Position numbers and translations under genes: made by a program. From NCBI GenBank assembly GCA_018267705.1, contig JAFDXX010000007.1:186001-250000 (forward strand): 64,000 nucleotides of DNA. The letters are read 5' to 3'. Below the pieces are notes generated by a model. It worked only from the letters and a program-made list of their open reading frames with translations, was not told the origin of the DNA and searched no databases. The DNA comes from Bacteroidota bacterium (GTDB lineage: Bacteria; Bacteroidota; Bacteroidia; Chitinophagales; Chitinophagaceae). Positions 42,330-51,203 of the stretch are shown one piece after another (the first letter of the stretch is position 1; every line of letters starts with the position of its first letter).

Positions 42330-43703
42330 ATGAATAACCTTTTACAATCATTACAAAAATTAAATACATTTTACCAAACAGGGCAAACCCTTAGTTACAA
42401 ATACAGAAAAAATCAACTCTTATTATTAAAAAATGCTTTACTAAAATTTGAAGAAGAATTATATAATGCTTTATACACCGATTTAAAAAAAAGTAAAGAA
42501 GAATGTTGGGTTACGGAAAACGGATTTGTAATAACTGAATTAAACAACACATTACGCAATCTTGAAAAATGGATGCAACCCAAAAGTGTTTCAACAAATT
42601 TTCTAAACTTTCCTTCTTCAAGTAAAATAATAAACGAACCCTTAGGCGTTGTATTAATTGTTGGCCCATGGAATTATCCTTTACAACTATTATTTACACC
42701 ATTAATTGGAGCTATTGCAGCCGGCAATTGTGTAGTATTAAAACCAAGTGAATTTGCTCCGGCCACAAGTGCAGTAATGAAAAAAATTATTGAAAATATT
42801 TTTCCTGAAGAATATGTTTTATTTGTTGAAGGAGATGGTGCAACCGTTGTTCCTGCTATGTTACAAGCCTTTACATTTAATCATATTTTTTATACCGGAA
42901 GCACTTTTATAGGAAAAGTAATTTATAAAATGGCTGCCGAAAAGTTAGTACCTGTAACATTAGAATTAGGAGGCAAAAGCCCTTGTATTGTAGAAGAAGA
43001 TGCCAACATAAATATTGCTGCCAAAAGAATTGTTTTAACCAAATTTTCAAATTGCGGGCAAATGTGTGTTGCCCCCGATTATATTTTGGTACACGAAAAC
43101 AAAAAAGAAGAATTAATAACCGAGTTAATAAAATATATTAAACAATTTTTTAATGAAGATGCTTCACTATGCGATAATTACGGAAAAATAATTAATACCA
43201 AACAATTTGATAGATTAATTAATTATTTAAAAGAAGGAAAAATTATTTATGGCGGAAATTTTAATAAAGAACAATTATACATTCAACCAACAATTATTAC
43301 GCATATTAATTTGAATGATACAATTATGAAAGATGAAATTTTTGGTCCGCTACTTCCTATTCTTTCATTTCAAACAATTGATGAGGTTAAACAAATTATA
43401 GCACAAAACCCTAACCCATTAGCATTTTATATTTTCACTTCAAACACTAAAAAAGAAAAATTATATTTAGAAATACCCAGCGGCGGTGTTTGTATAAATA
43501 ATGCAAGTTGGCATTTAACCAATCATGCATTGCCCTTTGGTGGCAGAGGTTTTAGCGGAATAGGTCAATACCACGGAGAATTTTCTTTTGATACTTTTTC
43601 TCATAAAAAAGCGGTTTTAAAAACACCTACTTGGTTTGATCCTAAAATAAAATACCCACCATTTAAAGGGAAATTGAAATTGTTTAAAATGATAATTAAA
43701 TAA
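42330..43703 (+). CDS. Class-3-type NAD(P)-dependent aldehyde dehydrogenase
   Basis: A 457-residue ALDH of the ALDH3 group, short and membrane-tolerant, which oxidises medium and long-chain aldehydes. Landmarks: GPWNYPLQL (about 112-120), the general-base Glu212 in LELGGKSPC, and catalytic Cys246 in NCGQMCVAPDY. A basic C-terminus (KLKLFKMIIK) could associate with the membrane. A glutathione peroxidase gene follows 8 bases later, so the pair may act in lipid-peroxide and aldehyde detoxification (inference from context). Confidence 0.92.
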   Translation: MNNLLQSLQKLNTFYQTGQTLSYKYRKNQLLLLKNALLKFEEELYNALYTDLKKSKEECWVTENGFVITELNNTLRNLEKWMQPKSVSTNFLNFPSSSKIINEPLGVVLIVGPWNYPLQLLFTPLIGAIAAGNCVVLKPSEFAPATSAVMKKIIENIFPEEYVLFVEGDGATVVPAMLQAFTFNHIFYTGSTFIGKVIYKMAAEKLVPVTLELGGKSPCIVEEDANINIAAKRIVLTKFSNCGQMCVAPDYILVHENKKEELITELIKYIKQFFNEDASLCDNYGKIINTKQFDRLINYLKEGKIIYGGNFNKEQLYIQPTIITHINLNDTIMKDEIFGPLLPILSFQTIDEVKQIIAQNPNPLAFYIFTSNTKKEKLYLEIPSGGVCINNASWHLTNHALPFGGRGFSGIGQYHGEFSFDTFSHKKAVLKTPTWFDPKIKYPPFKGKLKLFKMIIK

Positions 43704-43711
43704 TTTGCAGA

Positions 43712-44302
43712 ATGACGGTAAGACAACGCATATTAAAACTAATTTATCCTTTAGCAATGCTAAAAGCAAAACTGTTTTCTAAACACGCATTGGTTTTAAC
43801 TAACAATAAAAATGTTTCACCTTTAATTTCATTTTATAGCTTACAAGCAACACTTAATAATACAACCATTTTAAATTTTGAAATCCTTAAAAACAAAAAA
43901 GTTTTAATTGTAAATACTGCAAGCAATTGTGGTTATACGGCACAATACAACGAGCTGGAAAAGTTATATCAACTATACAAAAACAACTTAATTATTCTCG
44001 CTTTTCCGGCTAATAACTTTAAAGAGCAAGAAAAAGAAAACGATAAGGCAATTGCTAATTTTTGCAAAACAAACTACCCTATAAGTTTTACATTAATGCA
44101 AAAAAGCAATGTTATAAAAACCGAAACCCAAAATAACGTATTTAACTGGTTAAGCCATGCCAACAAAAACGGCTGGTGCAATCAGCCCCCCGTATGGAAC
44201 TTTTGCAAGTATTTAATAAACGAAAAAGGCGTACTAACACATTATTTTAATACAGGCATTTCACCGTTAAATAAAAAAATTGTAACCGCCATAAAGCAAT
44301 AA
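43712..44302 (+). CDS. Glutathione peroxidase family thiol peroxidase
   Basis: A 196-residue GPx-fold peroxidase. Peroxidatic Cys73 lies in NTASNCGYTAQYNEL, in a cysteine-type (not selenocysteine) enzyme. The Gln and Trp partners are in FPANNFKEQE and PVWNFCKYL, and the loop FCKTNYPISF is present, which may include the resolving Cys. Bacterial Cys-type enzymes usually take electrons from thioredoxin. An N-terminal extension of about 40 residues with a short hydrophobic stretch (IYPLAMLKAKLF) could be a membrane-proximal region. It follows the ALDH gene closely. Confidence 0.9.
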   Translation: MTVRQRILKLIYPLAMLKAKLFSKHALVLTNNKNVSPLISFYSLQATLNNTTILNFEILKNKKVLIVNTASNCGYTAQYNELEKLYQLYKNNLIILAFPANNFKEQEKENDKAIANFCKTNYPISFTLMQKSNVIKTETQNNVFNWLSHANKNGWCNQPPVWNFCKYLINEKGVLTHYFNTGISPLNKKIVTAIKQ

Positions 44303-44340
44303 GCCTTTTTATTTTAAACCCTTTTACTTATTTTTAAAAT

Positions 44341-45084
44341 ATGATAACATTTGCAATATACAATCTCAAAGGAGGTGTTGGTAAAACTGCATCTGCTGTT
44401 AATTTAGCCTATTTAGCTGCACAAGAAGGTTATAAAACTTTAGTTTGGGATACAGATCCTCAAGGCTCTTCTTCATTTTATTTTGGTGTAGAAGCTGCCG
44501 TAAAAAACGAAGCTAAAAAAATTTTAGAAGGCAGTGTTGATTTATCTGCCGCAGCTCAACCTTCGGAATATGAAAATCTTTCTGTTATTCCTTCAGATTT
44601 ATCGGCACGCAATGCAGATATTTTTTTGAGTGAATTAAAACAGAATAAAAGAAAAATTATTTCGCTGTTATCTTCTATTAAAAAAAATTATGATATTGTT
44701 TTTATAGATTGCCCTCCGGGTATTTCATTGCTGCATGAAAATATTTTTAATGCAGCAGATTATGTTGTAATGCCTAATATTCCTACTACTTTATCTATTC
44801 GTTCATTTGAAACGGTAACAAGCTATTTTAAAGAAAATGGTTTAGATAAAACTAAATTGAAATGTTTTTTCAGCATGGTTGATCATAGAAAAAATTTGCA
44901 TCACGAAACCATGAATGAATTTTATAAGGATAAATTTTTCTTTAAAAATTATATTCCTTATTTAAGTGATGTTGAAAAAATGGGCATTCATCAACAACCT
45001 TTATTTGAGTATGCCAACAGCAGCTACGCAGCACAGTGTTATAAAGATTTATGGAAGGAAATAAAAAAAACATGTATTCACTAA
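44341..45084 (+). CDS. ParA/MinD-family ATPase without a ParB partner
   Basis: A 247-residue deviant-Walker ATPase. The P-loop LKGGVGKTASAV places the signature Lys at about 11 and the catalytic Lys15; DTDPQGSSSF (about 38-48) and DCPPGIS (about 121-127) complete the fold. These proteins form nucleoid- or membrane-associated dimers for positioning plasmids, chromosomes or complexes. No ParB or centromere-like repeat is next to it; the gene is 11 bases before an esterase gene. It is therefore an orphan, probably positioning a chromosomal or cell-envelope cargo. The role is unknown. Confidence 0.9.
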   Translation: MITFAIYNLKGGVGKTASAVNLAYLAAQEGYKTLVWDTDPQGSSSFYFGVEAAVKNEAKKILEGSVDLSAAAQPSEYENLSVIPSDLSARNADIFLSELKQNKRKIISLLSSIKKNYDIVFIDCPPGISLLHENIFNAADYVVMPNIPTTLSIRSFETVTSYFKENGLDKTKLKCFFSMVDHRKNLHHETMNEFYKDKFFFKNYIPYLSDVEKMGIHQQPLFEYANSSYAAQCYKDLWKEIKKTCIH

Positions 45085-45095
45085 AACAATAAACA

Positions 45096-45827
45096 ATGCA
45101 AAAACATATTACATCGTGGCACAGCCCTGCTTTAAATAAAGAAATGCCAATTGTATCATACGGCCATTTTGGTTTTGTTGTTTTGCTAATTCCTACAGCA
45201 GCAGCAGATTATATGGAGTATGAACGTTTTCAGTTAATAGATGCATTAGCTCCTTTTATTAACGAAGGAAAATGTAAAGTGTATAGCATTGATAGTATTA
45301 ATAATGAAAGCTGGCTTAACAATGAAATGCTGCCCGAACATAAAGCAATTAGGCATAATCAATTCAATCATTATGTTTTTACAGAAGTAATTCCTCACAT
45401 AAGAAATAATTCAGGCAACGATACTTTTATATACACTTGCGGTGCAAGTTTTGGAGCACTACATGCTATGAATTTATTTTTAAAACGCCCCGATTTAATT
45501 AACGGTGCCATAAGCATGAGTGGCGTTTATGATTTAACCGAATACACCAAAGGTTATTGGGATGAACAAGTTTACTTTAACAGCCCGCAACATTATATTC
45601 CTAACTTAACAGATACTTGGTATTTAGACAAAATAAAAGCAAGTCATCATATTCATATATATTCCGGAAGTGGAGATTATGAGGATCCTGAAGCTAATCG
45701 CCGTTTCTCGCAAGTATTATGGGATAAAGGTATTTGGCACGATTTAGATATTTGGGGGCCAGATATTAAACACGATTGGCCAACTTGGCGTAGCATGTTA
45801 CCACATATTATTGGCAGTAAGTTTTAA
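45096..45827 (+). CDS. Esterase family alpha/beta-hydrolase
   Basis: A 243-residue alpha/beta-hydrolase of the esterase D type. The nucleophile elbow is CGASFGALH (Ser118), the acid is expected in HIYSGSGDYEDPEANR and the His in IKHDWPTWRSML. No signal peptide is seen, so it is cytoplasmic. Related proteins hydrolyse acyl or carbohydrate esters; substrate is unknown. It follows parA by 11 bases and may be co-transcribed with it, though no functional connection is obvious. Confidence 0.85.
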   Translation: MQKHITSWHSPALNKEMPIVSYGHFGFVVLLIPTAAADYMEYERFQLIDALAPFINEGKCKVYSIDSINNESWLNNEMLPEHKAIRHNQFNHYVFTEVIPHIRNNSGNDTFIYTCGASFGALHAMNLFLKRPDLINGAISMSGVYDLTEYTKGYWDEQVYFNSPQHYIPNLTDTWYLDKIKASHHIHIYSGSGDYEDPEANRRFSQVLWDKGIWHDLDIWGPDIKHDWPTWRSMLPHIIGSKF

Positions 45828-45923
45828 AGTAATTACCTAGTTATTTTACAATAAAGCGTTAATTAAATGCAAGTATTCGTTTTAATTTAGTGTAACATAT
45901 TAATATTACACCCTTAATTAAAC

Positions 45924-46703
45924 TTGTTGAACAAAGTCTTACTATTCATTGCAATACTTCTTTTTTCTTCTTGTATTTTTTCGCAAGAAAAAACGCAGCC
46001 ATACTTAATGGTAAGCGGTAATGTGTTTGATATTACAGCACGCCGCCCATTAGAAGCAGTTGCCGTATTAAGTTCATCGGGTAGAGGCACCATTACAGAT
46101 TCTTTAGGGCATTATTCATTAATTGTAAAAAGCACCGATTCAATTTGGTTTGCCATGTTAGGCAAAACAACAATGAAATATGCCATTGATACTATTAAAA
46201 ATTTAGGAGAGTTTAATATTTCTATTTTATTGCGTGCCGCAGATTTACCCGAAGTAAAAGTTAGAAACAGTAATTATAAATTAGACTCACTACAAAACAG
46301 GCAAGACTATGCAAAGTATTTTAATTTCAAAAAACCATCGTTACAATTAAGTACAAACAAAAACTATAATCCAGGCGGCGTAACCGTTGGTTTAGATTTA
46401 AATGAAATCATAAACATGTTTCGTTTTAAATACAACAAACGAATGTTGAGTTTGCAACAACGCCTAATACAACAAGAACAAGATAAATATATTGACCATC
46501 GTTTCTCTAAATTATTTGTAAGAAAAATTACACACCTCACCTCACCCGAGTTAGATACTTTTATGGTGTATTACAGGCCAACTTACGAATTTTTACAAGT
46601 TGTTAATGATTTAGAACTAGGTTACTTTATTGAAAAATGTTTTGAAAATTATAAAATAAAAAAACACAATAAAGAAAATTTAAAACGGAATGATAATGAG
46701 TAA
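45924..46703 (+). CDS. CarboxypepD_reg-like-domain exported protein
   Basis: A 259-residue protein with an N-terminal signal (VLLFIAILLFSSCIFSQ) and a CarboxypepD_reg-like (CPAP) domain at about 25-105 (SGNVFDITARRPLEAVAVLS, GTITDSLGHYSLIV), followed by a helical tail with many Lys, Asn and Gln. The only workable start is TTG at 45924 or 45927, because TAA at 45915 closes the frame upstream and no ATG follows near the signal. Proteins of this type are common in the Bacteroidota envelope; function is unknown. Orientation matches the next two genes. Confidence 0.75.
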   Translation: MLNKVLLFIAILLFSSCIFSQEKTQPYLMVSGNVFDITARRPLEAVAVLSSSGRGTITDSLGHYSLIVKSTDSIWFAMLGKTTMKYAIDTIKNLGEFNISILLRAADLPEVKVRNSNYKLDSLQNRQDYAKYFNFKKPSLQLSTNKNYNPGGVTVGLDLNEIINMFRFKYNKRMLSLQQRLIQQEQDKYIDHRFSKLFVRKITHLTSPELDTFMVYYRPTYEFLQVVNDLELGYFIEKCFENYKIKKHNKENLKRNDNE

Positions 46704-46770
46704 TTATGTTTTGTATTTAACTTTCAATTACAGAAGCAATTTATTTTATAGTTTATATTAAATATTTTTT

Positions 46771-47112
46771 ATGCAAGAAGAAAAAACCATAATTGAAGAC
46801 CTTGCCGAAAACATTGTAGAAATAGGAGAAACTTACTATAAACTGGCACAAGTAAATATTGTTGAAAAAGCAACTGTTGTAGGTAGTATAAGCATTGTTA
46901 TTGTTTGCTACCTTTTTTTATTTTTAATGATTATTTTTTTTGGTGGAATTGGTTTAGCAGCTTATTTAAATACACTATTCAATAGCAATTATACCGGCTA
47001 TTTTATTGTTTGCGGATTGTTTATTTTACTTGCTGCCATTTTATTCTTATTAAGAAAAAAAACAATTATTCCTTTACTTAAAAATGCTATTGTAAAACAA
47101 GTTTATGAATAA
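46771..47112 (+). CDS. Phage-holin-family (Phage_holin_3_6-like) small membrane protein
   Basis: A 113-residue protein with two hydrophobic helices (about 33-61 and 75-98, VGSISIVIVCYLFLFLMIIFF and YFIVCGLFILLAAILFLL) after a charged N-terminal helix. Family names refer to phage holins, but chromosomal members are common in Bacteroidota and have no known lytic role. The next gene overlaps its end by 8 bases, so a coupled pair is likely. Its composition is like that of neighbouring genes, giving no sign of prophage. Confidence 0.72.
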   Translation: MQEEKTIIEDLAENIVEIGETYYKLAQVNIVEKATVVGSISIVIVCYLFLFLMIIFFGGIGLAAYLNTLFNSNYTGYFIVCGLFILLAAILFLLRKKTIIPLLKNAIVKQVYE

Positions 47113-47437
47113 TAAAATAAAAACATATACCGATTTATTAGAAGAAAAAAAACGCCTGCAAGAATTATTACTTGTGCAAAAAAACACCTTAAAAAATAAT
47201 GTTGCAGAATTAAAAACAGAGCTAAAGCCGGCTCTTTCAATATTTAATTTTTTTAAACAAATTACTTCTAACCACAAAGAATATTATATAATTAATTCTA
47301 TTACCAACTGGACTAAAGAACACATCTTCTCATCTGAATGGTTGAAGAAAAATAATTGGTTTATACAATTTATCATTCCACTAATACTAAAAAATATTGC
47401 TTCTTACTTTTTCACTAAAAAAGCAAATAACACTTAG
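47105..47437 (+). CDS. Hypothetical protein coupled to the small membrane protein
   Basis: A 110-residue protein. An N-terminal helix rich in Glu, Lys and Leu (TDLLEEKKRLQELLLVQKN) looks like a coiled coil, followed by an aromatic and basic C-terminal part with a hydrophobic stretch (WFIQFIIPLILKNIASYFF). Its ATG lies within the previous gene. I recognise no family. Such pairs (a two-helix membrane protein and a coiled-coil partner) are widespread in Bacteroidota, with unknown function. Confidence 0.65.
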   Translation: MNNKIKTYTDLLEEKKRLQELLLVQKNTLKNNVAELKTELKPALSIFNFFKQITSNHKEYYIINSITNWTKEHIFSSEWLKKNNWFIQFIIPLILKNIASYFFTKKANNT

Positions 47438-47463
47438 CAAGTAATTAAAATTATTATTCTCAT

Positions 47464-48918
47464 TTAAATACTTCCAAAACCTTCTCTGTAATTTCTTTTT
47501 ACAAATTGGTTAGCTTCTTCTAAATTGGTAATTCGCATATTAGGTCCATCCCACAATAATTTTATATATCTGCCGGGATACTCAAATTCATTTGGTTTGC
47601 CTGCTTTAGGTTTTTTTACATCATAACTTCTTATTGCCAAATTACCCATTAAAACAATTTCAGTTAGCGGGCCTGCTACATCAAAACGTGAACTTAGTTT
47701 ATTAGCTTTACTACTTCCAAAACCATCAATACAAGCTTCTACCCATGCTGCATAATGCCCGCCGGCACTACCTTTTACGCGTTCAATAGTTTGTTTAACT
47801 TTTGTTTCTTGAGTAAGTTTTGTTGGTAATAATTGCGGATTTTCTGCATAAGTTCCACACATCATTTTTCCTTTTGTGCCTATAAATAAAACACCGTTTC
47901 CGCCATCGCCCATTGTTTCGTTGGCACCTAACTCTTCGGGCCTATCGGGTTGAATACCTCCATCCATCCAATGCATTTTTATTTCTTTCTTTTTTTCATT
48001 TATGAATGTTAAAGTGATATGAGAAGAAACGGGTCCGCTTTCAGGATAGCTAGCTCTTGTCCACGGAGCAGTATAACGTGTTGCAACACTACATTCTGCA
48101 GAAATAGGATAATTTAAATTTAATACTTGATAGGCAGGATCAATGATATGGCAACCCATATCGCCTAATGCACCGGTTCCATAATCCCACCAACCACGCC
48201 AATCAAATGGTAATATTCCATCGCTATATTCTTTATAAGGAGCAGTGCCTAACCATAAATTCCAATCTAATCCTTGCGGAATAGGTTTTATATCTTTTGG
48301 CCATGCAACGCCTTGTGCCCAAACGGGTCTATCGGTATAACAATAAACAGTATGTACATCTCCTATTAAACCTGCCCGGTACCAATCTATTAATTGTCTA
48401 ACTCCATCGCCCGATGCACCTTGATTGCCCATTTGCGTAACTACTTTATACTCTTTAGCTGCTTTTACCATCATTCTTGCTTCATAAATATCATGTGCCA
48501 TTGGTTTTTGAACATATACATGTTTTTTTAACTGCATGGCTGCCATTGCCATTACTGCATGATTATGATCGGGGGTTGAAATAGAACATGCATCAATATT
48601 GGCATGTTCTTTCTCTAACATTTCTCGATAATCTTTATAAAATTTTGCTTTAGGAAATCTTTCTCTCGATTTTTTACATTGTCTTTCATCAACATCACAC
48701 AAGGCAACAATTTCTGCTTTGCCTGATTGATAAAAATTCCACAAATCACTTTCTCCTTTTCCGCCTGCACCAATTCCTGCAACTAACAATTTATCACTTG
48801 GTGCAATAAAACCTTTTCCGCCTAAAACATGGCGTGGCACAATATAAAAACCTGCTAATGCCAAGGAAGTATTTTTAATAAAATTTCTTCGTGAATTTTG
48901 TGGGGGTATTTTTTTCAT
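47464..48918 (-). CDS. Gfo/Idh/MocA family oxidoreductase with Tat signal
   Basis: A 484-residue NAD(P)-dependent sugar-dehydrogenase-like enzyme. The N-terminus MKKIPPQNSRRNFIKNTSLA contains the twin-arginine motif SRRNFIK followed by a hydrophobic stretch, so it is exported folded, presumably with its cofactor. The Rossmann motif AGIGAGGKGESDL lies at about 49-61, EKH-type catalytic lysine HVYVQKPMAH at about 132-141, and the C-terminal beta-sheet domain is complete. Related exported members act on glycosides in Bacteroidota (for example as glycosyl hydrolases with NAD). Substrate is unknown. Confidence 0.9.
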   Translation of the reverse strand: MKKIPPQNSRRNFIKNTSLALAGFYIVPRHVLGGKGFIAPSDKLLVAGIGAGGKGESDLWNFYQSGKAEIVALCDVDERQCKKSRERFPKAKFYKDYREMLEKEHANIDACSISTPDHNHAVMAMAAMQLKKHVYVQKPMAHDIYEARMMVKAAKEYKVVTQMGNQGASGDGVRQLIDWYRAGLIGDVHTVYCYTDRPVWAQGVAWPKDIKPIPQGLDWNLWLGTAPYKEYSDGILPFDWRGWWDYGTGALGDMGCHIIDPAYQVLNLNYPISAECSVATRYTAPWTRASYPESGPVSSHITLTFINEKKKEIKMHWMDGGIQPDRPEELGANETMGDGGNGVLFIGTKGKMMCGTYAENPQLLPTKLTQETKVKQTIERVKGSAGGHYAAWVEACIDGFGSSKANKLSSRFDVAGPLTEIVLMGNLAIRSYDVKKPKAGKPNEFEYPGRYIKLLWDGPNMRITNLEEANQFVKRNYREGFGSI

Positions 48919-48951
48919 ATAAAAAATTAATATGTATAATTTGGTAAAGAA

Positions 48952-50736
48952 CTAATTATAAATTTTTTCAATAGCCTCTTTATATTTTTCGGTAATTATT
49001 TTTCTTTTTAAACTCATTTTGGGTGTCATTTCTCCGGTATCAATTCCCCATTCATTTGGTAATAATTCAAATTTTTTTATTTGTTCTACATGATTAAAAA
49101 GTTTGTTGTATTCTTCAACTATATTATTAAACAATGCTAACACTTTATTGTTTTTAACGGCTTCTTCTTTGGTTGTAAATGGAATGCCGTTTTGTTTCAT
49201 CCATTCTTTTACTGCATTTATTGAGGGAACAATTAAGGCTCCTACAAATTTTCTTTCGGGGCCTACAACTAATACTTGTTCAATAAATGGGCTTTCTTTT
49301 AGTTTGTTTTCAATAGGTTGAGGGGCAACATATTTTCCTCCACTTGTTTTAAATAGTTCTTTTTTTCTATCCGTTATTTTTAAAAACTTATTGTTTATTA
49401 ATACGCCAATATCGCCGGTATGCAGCCATCCATCAATTACTGTTTCTGCAGTTAAATCGGGGCGTTTATAATATCCTTGCATTACTGTTAATCCTTTCAC
49501 ACATATTTCTCCATCGCTTTCTATTTTTAATTCAATACCATTAATTGCAGGGCCAACGGTTCCAAACATTGTTCCTCCTTTTCCTTTTCTATTAATACTT
49601 ATTACGGGACTATTTTCGGTTGGGCCATAACCTTCATATACATGAACGCCTGCTCCATTAAAAATTCGCATTAGTTTTTCTTGACAAGCTGCTCCGCCGG
49701 TAATAATATAATCTACATTTCCGCCCAAGGCTTCTCTCCATTTACTGAATACTAATTTGTTAGCAATTTTTAATTGAATATTATACCATAAACCGCCACT
49801 AATATTATTATCATATTTTTCGGCTAAGCCAACAGCCCAAAAGAATAGTTTTCTTTTAAACCCTGTAAGCTCATTACCTTTTGCCATAATTTTTTCATAC
49901 ACTTTTTCTAACAAACGCGGTACGGTGCTAAAACCATTTGGTTTTACTTCTTTTAAATTATCGCCAATGGTTTCTAAACTTTCGGCATAATAAATACTTA
50001 CACCGCTATATAAATATATATATGTGATGATTTTTTCGAATATATGATTTAGTGGAAGAAAACTTAATGCTTTATGGTGTGGGGCATCTTCAAACGGAAA
50101 ACTTTCTATACTTAAATGTAAACAACTGTATATATTGGTGTGGCTAAGCATTACACCTTTAGGCGTTCCTGTAGTGCCTGATGTGTAAATAATTGTTGCA
50201 GTATGATTAACGGGAATTTGTTTTTTTAGTTCTTCTACTTGTTGTAAGCTTTGTGTATCTGCTAAATTGGTTACAACGCTCCAATGTTCTGCTCCTGCAA
50301 TTTGTTCAAACGTATAAATATTTTGTATAGAGGGAACTTTTAAACGAACGGTATGTATTTTATCTAACAAATCTGCACTGCTTACAAAAACGTATTTTAT
50401 TTCAGCATCGTTAAATATAAATTCTAACTCTAATGGATTGGTGGTAGGATATACAGGAACTAAAACAGCACCAATTTGTTGTACGGCTAAATCTATAAAA
50501 ACCCACTCGGGCCTGTTGTTGCTAATAATGGCAATTTTATCGCTGTCTTCTGCTGTAAAGTTATTTCCTGAAACACCTAGTTTTAATAAACCTGCACTTA
50601 ATTTGTTTACAACTGTTTGTGTTTCTTGTGTTGAAACGGTTTTCCATACGCCATTTTGCTTGTGCCCAAACATATCGGTTTTGGGGAAGTGTTGTATTTG
50701 ATGTTCAATAGAATCGAATAATCGTTTTATTTGCAT
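48952..50736 (-). CDS. Long-chain fatty-acid-CoA ligase (AMP-forming)
   Basis: A 594-residue ANL-superfamily acyl-CoA synthetase. The P-loop TIIYTSGTTGTPKGVMLSH lies at about 183-201, the family linker GYGPTENSP at about 370-378, DGWLHTGDIGVL at about 438-450, and the A10 lysine region GKYVAPQPIENKL near 494. Length and the long insert (AKGNELTGFKRKLFFWAVG) are typical of long-chain FadD/Faa-type enzymes. It activates fatty acids for beta-oxidation or lipid synthesis. It stands next to the Tat-exported oxidoreductase but no functional tie is evident. Confidence 0.93.
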   Translation of the reverse strand: MQIKRLFDSIEHQIQHFPKTDMFGHKQNGVWKTVSTQETQTVVNKLSAGLLKLGVSGNNFTAEDSDKIAIISNNRPEWVFIDLAVQQIGAVLVPVYPTTNPLELEFIFNDAEIKYVFVSSADLLDKIHTVRLKVPSIQNIYTFEQIAGAEHWSVVTNLADTQSLQQVEELKKQIPVNHTATIIYTSGTTGTPKGVMLSHTNIYSCLHLSIESFPFEDAPHHKALSFLPLNHIFEKIITYIYLYSGVSIYYAESLETIGDNLKEVKPNGFSTVPRLLEKVYEKIMAKGNELTGFKRKLFFWAVGLAEKYDNNISGGLWYNIQLKIANKLVFSKWREALGGNVDYIITGGAACQEKLMRIFNGAGVHVYEGYGPTENSPVISINRKGKGGTMFGTVGPAINGIELKIESDGEICVKGLTVMQGYYKRPDLTAETVIDGWLHTGDIGVLINNKFLKITDRKKELFKTSGGKYVAPQPIENKLKESPFIEQVLVVGPERKFVGALIVPSINAVKEWMKQNGIPFTTKEEAVKNNKVLALFNNIVEEYNKLFNHVEQIKKFELLPNEWGIDTGEMTPKMSLKRKIITEKYKEAIEKIYN

Positions 50737-50830
50737 GTTTAGATTTCGTTAGAGTATTTGTTGAATAATGATTTGAACGTTGAAGTGTGCGACGCAACGA
50801 AGTTTAATGATTATTCTATAGCTAAGAAAA

Positions 50831-51112
50831 TTATTCTCCTTTTTCTCTTTTTAGTTTTTCATATTCTTGATTGGCTATATCTTCTTTATCTCCATTATAC
50901 GCTTTAAAATATTGGAATGCTAAGCCTAAGCCCCAACCTAACATTACCCATATTGGCCAAGGGTAGCTGTGATAGCCGTTGTCTTTACCTTCGCTAAACC
51001 ACCATATTCCCCATAAAAATATATTTACAACAATATAGCCGTATAGGCTTTTTTTGAACTCGGCTCTTTTGCGTGCAATTTTCCAGAGGCGTTCATCTTT
51101 TTCTGATTCCAT
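50831..51112 (-). CDS. 2TM domain protein
   Basis: A 93-residue small inner-membrane protein with two hydrophobic helices: KSLYGYIVVNIFLWGIWWFSE and YPWPIWVMLGWGLGLAFQYF, joined by a short loop, with a charged C-terminal tail. It matches the 2TM family that occurs singly or fused to kinases and transcription factors in Bacteroidota; no activity is known. It is in the minus-strand gene run but separated by about 90 bases from each neighbour. Confidence 0.85.
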   Translation of the reverse strand: MESEKDERLWKIARKRAEFKKSLYGYIVVNIFLWGIWWFSEGKDNGYHSYPWPIWVMLGWGLGLAFQYFKAYNGDKEDIANQEYEKLKREKGE

Positions 51113-51203
51113 GTTTTATTTATTTTTTCAGCAAACAAAATACAGAAAGAATTTCAAAATAAAAACCTCAAATTATAATTATAGTATTATTTATACCGCC
51201 GTT

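Noticed and set aside
44341..45084. Plasmid partition locus
   Set aside because: ParA has no ParB and no centromere-like repeats beside it, and all neighbours are chromosomal-type genes.
46771..47437. Prophage lysis cassette suggested by the holin-family name
   Set aside because: No endolysin, terminase, portal or integrase is near, and composition is like that of the surroundings.
46771..47437. Toxin-antitoxin module
   Set aside because: Overlapping small genes, but neither resembles a known toxin or antitoxin; a membrane protein plus coiled coil is the plain reading.
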